From assembly GCA_021292105.1 (NCBI GenBank), contig CM037870.1:24853916-24917915 (forward strand): DNA of 64,000 nt. Reading direction: 5' to 3'. Both the position numbers and the translations under genes were made by a program. Positions 59,661 through 64,000 of this stretch are shown piece by piece; the stretch's first letter is position 1; the number at the start of each line of letters is the position of its first letter. The notes under the pieces are model-generated. The model worked only from the letters and a program-made list of their open reading frames with translations. It was not told the DNA's origin and did not search any database. Origin of the DNA: Anadara kagoshimensis. Its lineage: Eukaryota > Mollusca > Bivalvia > Arcoida > Arcidae.

Positions 59661-59884
59661 TGAACCCAACTCATAAGCGATCCTATTATATATTTGTCTT
59701 GTTTGCTTGTTTATATCATTTGTAGAGCGGTGTTCAATCTAGAAACTTGGCCAGACCTTGATTTGAAAAAATAGACCTCTCGATATTGACAAAAGGGGGC
59801 ATTAAACATTATACCAAATTATTCTGGTTTATTTGAAAAAGGTAAACTGTTTAATTCATACAACTTGTATTAACTCTATATATG

Positions 59885-60040
59885 TATACCGAACACAAAC
59901 ATATCCATGTCCAAAACCGAAATCCCAAAAGCAAAACTTTTGAAAACTGGCGAATTAAGATAACACGCGGAATTCCAACACGGAAGTGAGTTTAGGTGCT
60001 TCGAAAGAGTATGCTAGCTATACACCAAAAAGCTACATGT
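59885..60040 (+). mobile_element. R1 fragment
   Basis: Diverged plus fragment (ACAAACATATCCATGTCC, GGAATTCCAACACGGAAGTG, GGTGCTTCGAAAGAGTATGC). Confidence 0.5.
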
Positions 60041-60777
60041 ATATCATATGTCTCATCTTGAAAAAATAAGTTAAAAGAACAAGATTTTTTACATTTGGCT
60101 GAAATTGATCAATACTTGAACACTTTTGTGGTCTGTTTTGAGGTCTTTATAATTATGTTGGGTCTAATGTTGCTAGGGACTCTTTTAGACAGTGCTAGTT
60201 AATACAATACATTGGCTATATTGTCGAGTACACGCTTTTCAGATCTTCTATTATAACTTTAACCTTATAATGCCGACGTGGTTTCATTTTTCTTCGTTGA
60301 TTCGAAAATGTCATTTGTGTGAGTTAAAACATCTGAGGCATTAAATGGAACTTGATTGTACGAAGTGGTAATTTAGTTAATACTACCACAGTATGCGTTT
60401 ATGGATTGTGACCAATGAAATGTGTATTGGAGATGTAGATGCTTCAACGCGCATACATATGCACATACAATGTACTTAAGGAAATTAAGTGGAGATTTTT
60501 CCGTTAAAAGGCAAGGACAAAAGATGTTATGATAATATTGACTTAGTAACTGACCAAGTAAATGTCTTGTCGGCATCACCATATAGTCATCAATTACCAA
60601 GGAACTAATATAAGCGTCATTAAATAAGACTAGCAAGATTTGTCGTTGCCATGGAAACTAATTTAATCATGACTGCAGAAGTTTAACAAATTTGTATGAA
60701 AAAGGAATATGGCAAGACAGACGTTTAGCTGTATTATTTATTATATTGATTGAAGGAAATATTATTAACCATCTTAG

Positions 60778-61011
60778 GCAAAAGACGGATGTACTTCGAG
60801 CAGACGACATGAAAAGGTATGTGTTAATTTCGGAATCTTAACTCTCGTTTGTACTTAAGATATCTTAATTATTTATGTTTTGTTTTATTTAATGCATTTA
60901 TTTTTTTCTTTGGTTTTTATAGTATGTAATATTGATTGGATTTATGTTTTATTCAGAATATTATCAAAATGGATGGATAAATTTGAAGCAGACGACATTG
61001 AAGTGTTTTAA
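60778..61011 (+). CDS. Candidate terminal exon pair of an unidentified gene
   Basis: Exons 60778-60816 and 60957-61011 have AG/GT(ATGTG) and TTATTCAG signals. In one phase they join to read QKTDVLRADDMKRILSKWMD, then KFEADDIEVF and a stop. No upstream coding exon could be found and the pieces are short, so chance is a real possibility. Confidence 0.2.
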
Positions 61012-61243
61012 TACCCGAAAATTATCTCACTTATATCGAGGTGGTCATTAATGAGGATTATTAAAACGAAGTACCCGGAGAAAACTACACACCTTCGGGA
61101 AGCGAACTGACACACTCGAATCTGGGATTCGAACCCAGGCGATGAAAGGCATCGTGATGATTTAAAAAAACAACAAAAACTACACGGCTACTGAGGACTA
61201 TCTGGATCCTTAGATCGTTTACTTATTTCATACAAAACGTTAA

Positions 61244-62275
61244 AGCCTTGGTCACAACCCGCCGTACGTGCAAGTGCGTGCTGTCTACGTGTAAAAACGT
61301 GGGGGAAATTTGGCGATCCGTACGTGGCAAGTACGGCCTCCGTGCGTTTTGGTGAATACGCAGGAGAACGCAGACACGACGTAGCACTTTTAGTGCATGC
61401 AGAACTTTCTCTGCGTGCAAGCTGCGTTCGCATTGCAGATTCACGGCAGTACGTGTGACGTGCGTGCCCTGCACAGCCAACGACCCCACAACGCACTGAC
61501 GCCGTGAGTCTTTCTCAACGGTCCCTTTGCCTGTGGATGGCGCACTTGGCACTTGCGTGCTGCGCACGTGAATCGCGCGTGGCCGGTACTTAGCCCGCAC
61601 TTCCCAAATTCTACTATGCAACGAAAACGCTTAACGCACGTGCACCGTACTGACTAAGTACGTGCTCCGCACGTACCACGCGCGTTGTGTTCGCTGATTT
61701 TTGTGGTCTATATAAAGACGAACCGACGGACGAATGTGTTCATTTCGTCTGCAAAATGCCGAAGAGGAAGGGTTCATCTGCTTTTGCAGCATCTGAATTA
61801 TGAGTCTCTTGGAAATAATTGGCGGCATCTTTAGTCAGCAGGAGCTAGGACATCTAGAAAACCTCGGAAGATTGACCTATATATACCTACCCGACAGCAA
61901 GCGGAAAAAAACTCACGTTCATTGTACTTGCACGCACTTACAACGTACGAGTGAGTAAGGAAAGCGTGCGTCAGCTGCATGTGTACGTACGGCCTCCGTA
62001 CGACAACGTGGCAATCGCACGGAGATTGTACGTGGTAAGCACGATACACGCACGCACAACTCACTTACCACGTGCGCAACGTATGCTGAAAGCTGCCGCC
62101 CACGGCCAGGCGTGCCGTACGTGTCACGCACTTACACCTTACGGGTGACGTGCGTTGACGTACGTCCTCCCTGCGCTTGCCACTCCCTACTCACGTTTTC
62201 AGAAAAACGTGGTGCCCGTGGCGTCCGCAGAAAACGTACGAACAATAAACACGCACGGCGGGTTGTGACCATAGC
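61244..62275. mobile_element. GC-rich non-autonomous DNA transposon with TTAA flanks
   Basis: The ends are inverted repeats, left GCCTTGGTCACAACCCGCCG and right (complement) GCTATGGTCACAACCCGCCG. TTAA lies on both sides (61240-61243 and 62276-62279). The interior is far more GC-rich than the surroundings and crowded with ACGTGC, CGTACG and GTACGGCCTCCGT motifs. TTAA duplications occur in piggyBac- and Kolobok-type elements. The several 60-130 codon minus frames inside are consequences of the CG-rich repeats. Confidence 0.8.
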
Positions 62276-62584
62276 TTAAGTGTCTATTTATTATTATATA
62301 TTTTGCGTTTATGCTGTGCCATGATGATGGTGGTATAAAATATTGGTTCGATATTGTTGTGGTCAGCCTGAAGAAAAAGCATATGACAGGAAATATGAAA
62401 TGGAAGTTTATGAAAATGAGCTCCTCGAAATAACACAAACTGTTTATTGTGATCCTAGGAATACACCTTCCATTTAGTTTTTTCTTAAAGTACATATTCC
62501 TTCATCCGAATATGATTTCTATTTTTTCAAATTGAGACTTAGGGTCCTAGAACTGTCCTTTTAAAATTTAACATTGTACGTAGT

Positions 62585-62760
62585 TTGGAGATTTTGAAAC
62601 ACCTGGTCCATCTTTCACAATTATTCCTTAATTTAAATCTGGGGATTTTGAAACACCTGGTCCATCTTTCACAATTATTCCTTAATTTAAATCTAGGGAT
62701 TTTGAAACACTTGGTCCATCTTTCGCAATTATTCCTTAATTTAAATCTGGCAAATTTGAA
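62585..62760 (+). repeat. 57-bp tandem repeat, three copies
   Basis: TTTTGAAACACCTGGTCCAT then CTTTCACAATTATTCCTTAA and TTTAAATCTGG, three times. The period is a multiple of three, so it stays open as a frame, but nothing else suggests coding. Confidence 0.8.
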
Positions 62761-63149
62761 ATCTCAATATTTTTTTCTAATTGTTAAGAAATGCATGTGT
62801 CATTATTATTAAGATCACTTCAAGCTTATGATATCTGTAAAATTTCATTTGATGTTCTTAATGAGATCGCCAAAATTTGTTCATTTTACGTCAAGAAAAA
62901 TCTTGGTAAAGAGATTGTAAAAATGGGACTAGATTGTCTTGAGAAAACCTTTATTCTGGAAGCAAAGTTCTTTGCTTCTTTACATAGATTTTGTGTACTA
63001 TTACTGAAACTTACTCATGTAATCCATGATATTGAAAATCACATGTTTTATTAAAATTGTCTAAAACAAAACAACATCCCACATAAGTGCAATCCATAGG
63101 GCGCATTAAGCCGTTGTAATAAAAATGTTATATAAAAAATTGTGGAACT

Positions 63150-63426
63150 ATAGTCCAGTCTGCCTTAAAGGCCACCCATATATAAGGACCACCTGGTTAT
63201 AAAGGAAAGTAAACCGGAAGTACGGATGCCTAAAATTTTGACCACGTGACCCGATATTATACTACACAAAATGGGATTCCGGACTATCCCGGAAACGGGC
63301 TATTGTATCCTAATTGTTATTTGTTTATATTACCGGTATCTGAACCTGTATATAAAGGTCACTTGCCCATAAAGACAACTTTTACTGGTTCCCTTGGGTT
63401 GCATTTATAGACAGGGTTGACTGTAG
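63150..63426. mobile_element. M1 copy with internal insertion
   Basis: Runs ATAGTCCAGTCTGCCTTAAA to AGACAGGGTTGACTGTAGT. It is about 100 bases longer than its relatives because of foreign sequence at about 63,205-63,310 (GGAAGTACGGATGCC ... GAAACGGGCTATTG). Confidence 0.65.
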
Positions 63427-64000
63427 TATATAACGATCATGTACATCAAAGAAAAATAGAATAAGTTATATGGTTGCAACATTTTTATATTTATTTGGTA
63501 AACAACAATGCCGTTGAACAAGCACTATTATCACAATAACCTTTATAATCTAGTAATTCTAGCCGAAAAAATTACCAAACCCTAAACTAATTGCAGCATA
63601 ATTTATTTTTACATCAGGATATCCCTCAACTTGTTATCTATCCAGGAAAAAAGTCCCAAGCAATCCCAAATATGGAAAATTGAGAAAATATACTTAGATT
63701 AATATGGATACCCAGCAGCAATATAATATCTACAATAAGCATATAGATTTACTTTAGGTTTAGCTTAAGTAGAGATACTTATTCAGTTAATAAGCGTCCA
63801 TTTTGTCAAACTTTTAGACCAAAATCATATCAGTGCCACCTAGGCCACAAGCAATACGCTTAATGTACGTTATCACGTTATCAATTTAGTTCCATCGTCA
63901 ATTAGCCGTTGCTCTATACACGATATACCTAATGGCAATTAATTGTCAAATTTTGTGACTAACAACATTATTCCATTGTAGTTTAAATTTAAGTTACAAA

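Larger units (their letters stand above)
56983..61243. other. Region upstream of GORASP
   Basis: Minisatellite, one hammerhead-repeat copy, S1 SINE and R1 fragment. Only the weak exon pair at 60.8-61.0 kb hints at coding. 62,300-64,000 likewise holds a 57-bp repeat and an M1 MITE and nothing else I can support. Confidence 0.5.

Noticed and set aside
61188..62148. Several 65-132 codon frames on both strands
   Set aside because: They overlap each other within the GC-rich TTAA element; CG-rich repeats suppress stop codons. No recognisable domain.

Overview
The window is AT-rich animal DNA dominated by introns and transposon debris. GT-AG introns, secreted Cys-rich repertoires, tRNA-headed SINEs and many short inverted-repeat elements suggest a lophotrochozoan, most likely a bivalve mollusc. 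That assignment is inference; there is no mitochondrial or rRNA marker. There is no operon, prophage or CRISPR content.

Layout. (1) 0.6-3.3 kb, minus: the 5' part of a Ly6/uPAR (LU) domain gene that runs off the left edge. (2) 8.7-19.4 kb, minus: its tandem paralogue, readable through ten exons as signal peptide, LU domain, LU domain, short linker, and a C-terminal exon resembling the IgGFc-binding-protein N-terminal domain. (3) 17.8-26.1 kb: retroelement remnants, a SINE, and a tandem dimer of a 622-nt unit that carries an intact hammerhead ribozyme motif in each copy. (4) 26.2-36.2 kb, plus: a complete six-exon gene for a 283-residue secreted protein. Its fourth intron holds a three-unit array of about 600 bp with large perfect hairpins. 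(5) 37.4-38.25 kb, minus: an intronless 267-codon reading frame of unknown function. (6) 38-46 kb: MITEs, SINEs and a 126-145 bp satellite. (7) 46.3-56.9 kb, minus: a complete 11-exon orthologue of the Golgi stacking protein GORASP/GRASP55, with an ETS/YY1-type promoter. (8) 57-64 kb: minisatellites, MITEs and a GC-rich TTAA-flanked element; no convincing gene.

The two LU genes and the 283-residue protein are all secreted, Cys-rich and plausibly extracellular or immune-type molecules. GORASP is an ordinary housekeeping gene. The most unusual observations are the hammerhead-ribozyme repeat family (about ten copies, three with intact core and supporting stems), the LU plus IgGFc-like architecture, a minisatellite made from a tRNA-like A-box region, and two non-autonomous elements whose ends and target-site duplications can be read exactly. 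All exon boundaries were read by eye from splice signals and phase agreement; no search or alignment was run.
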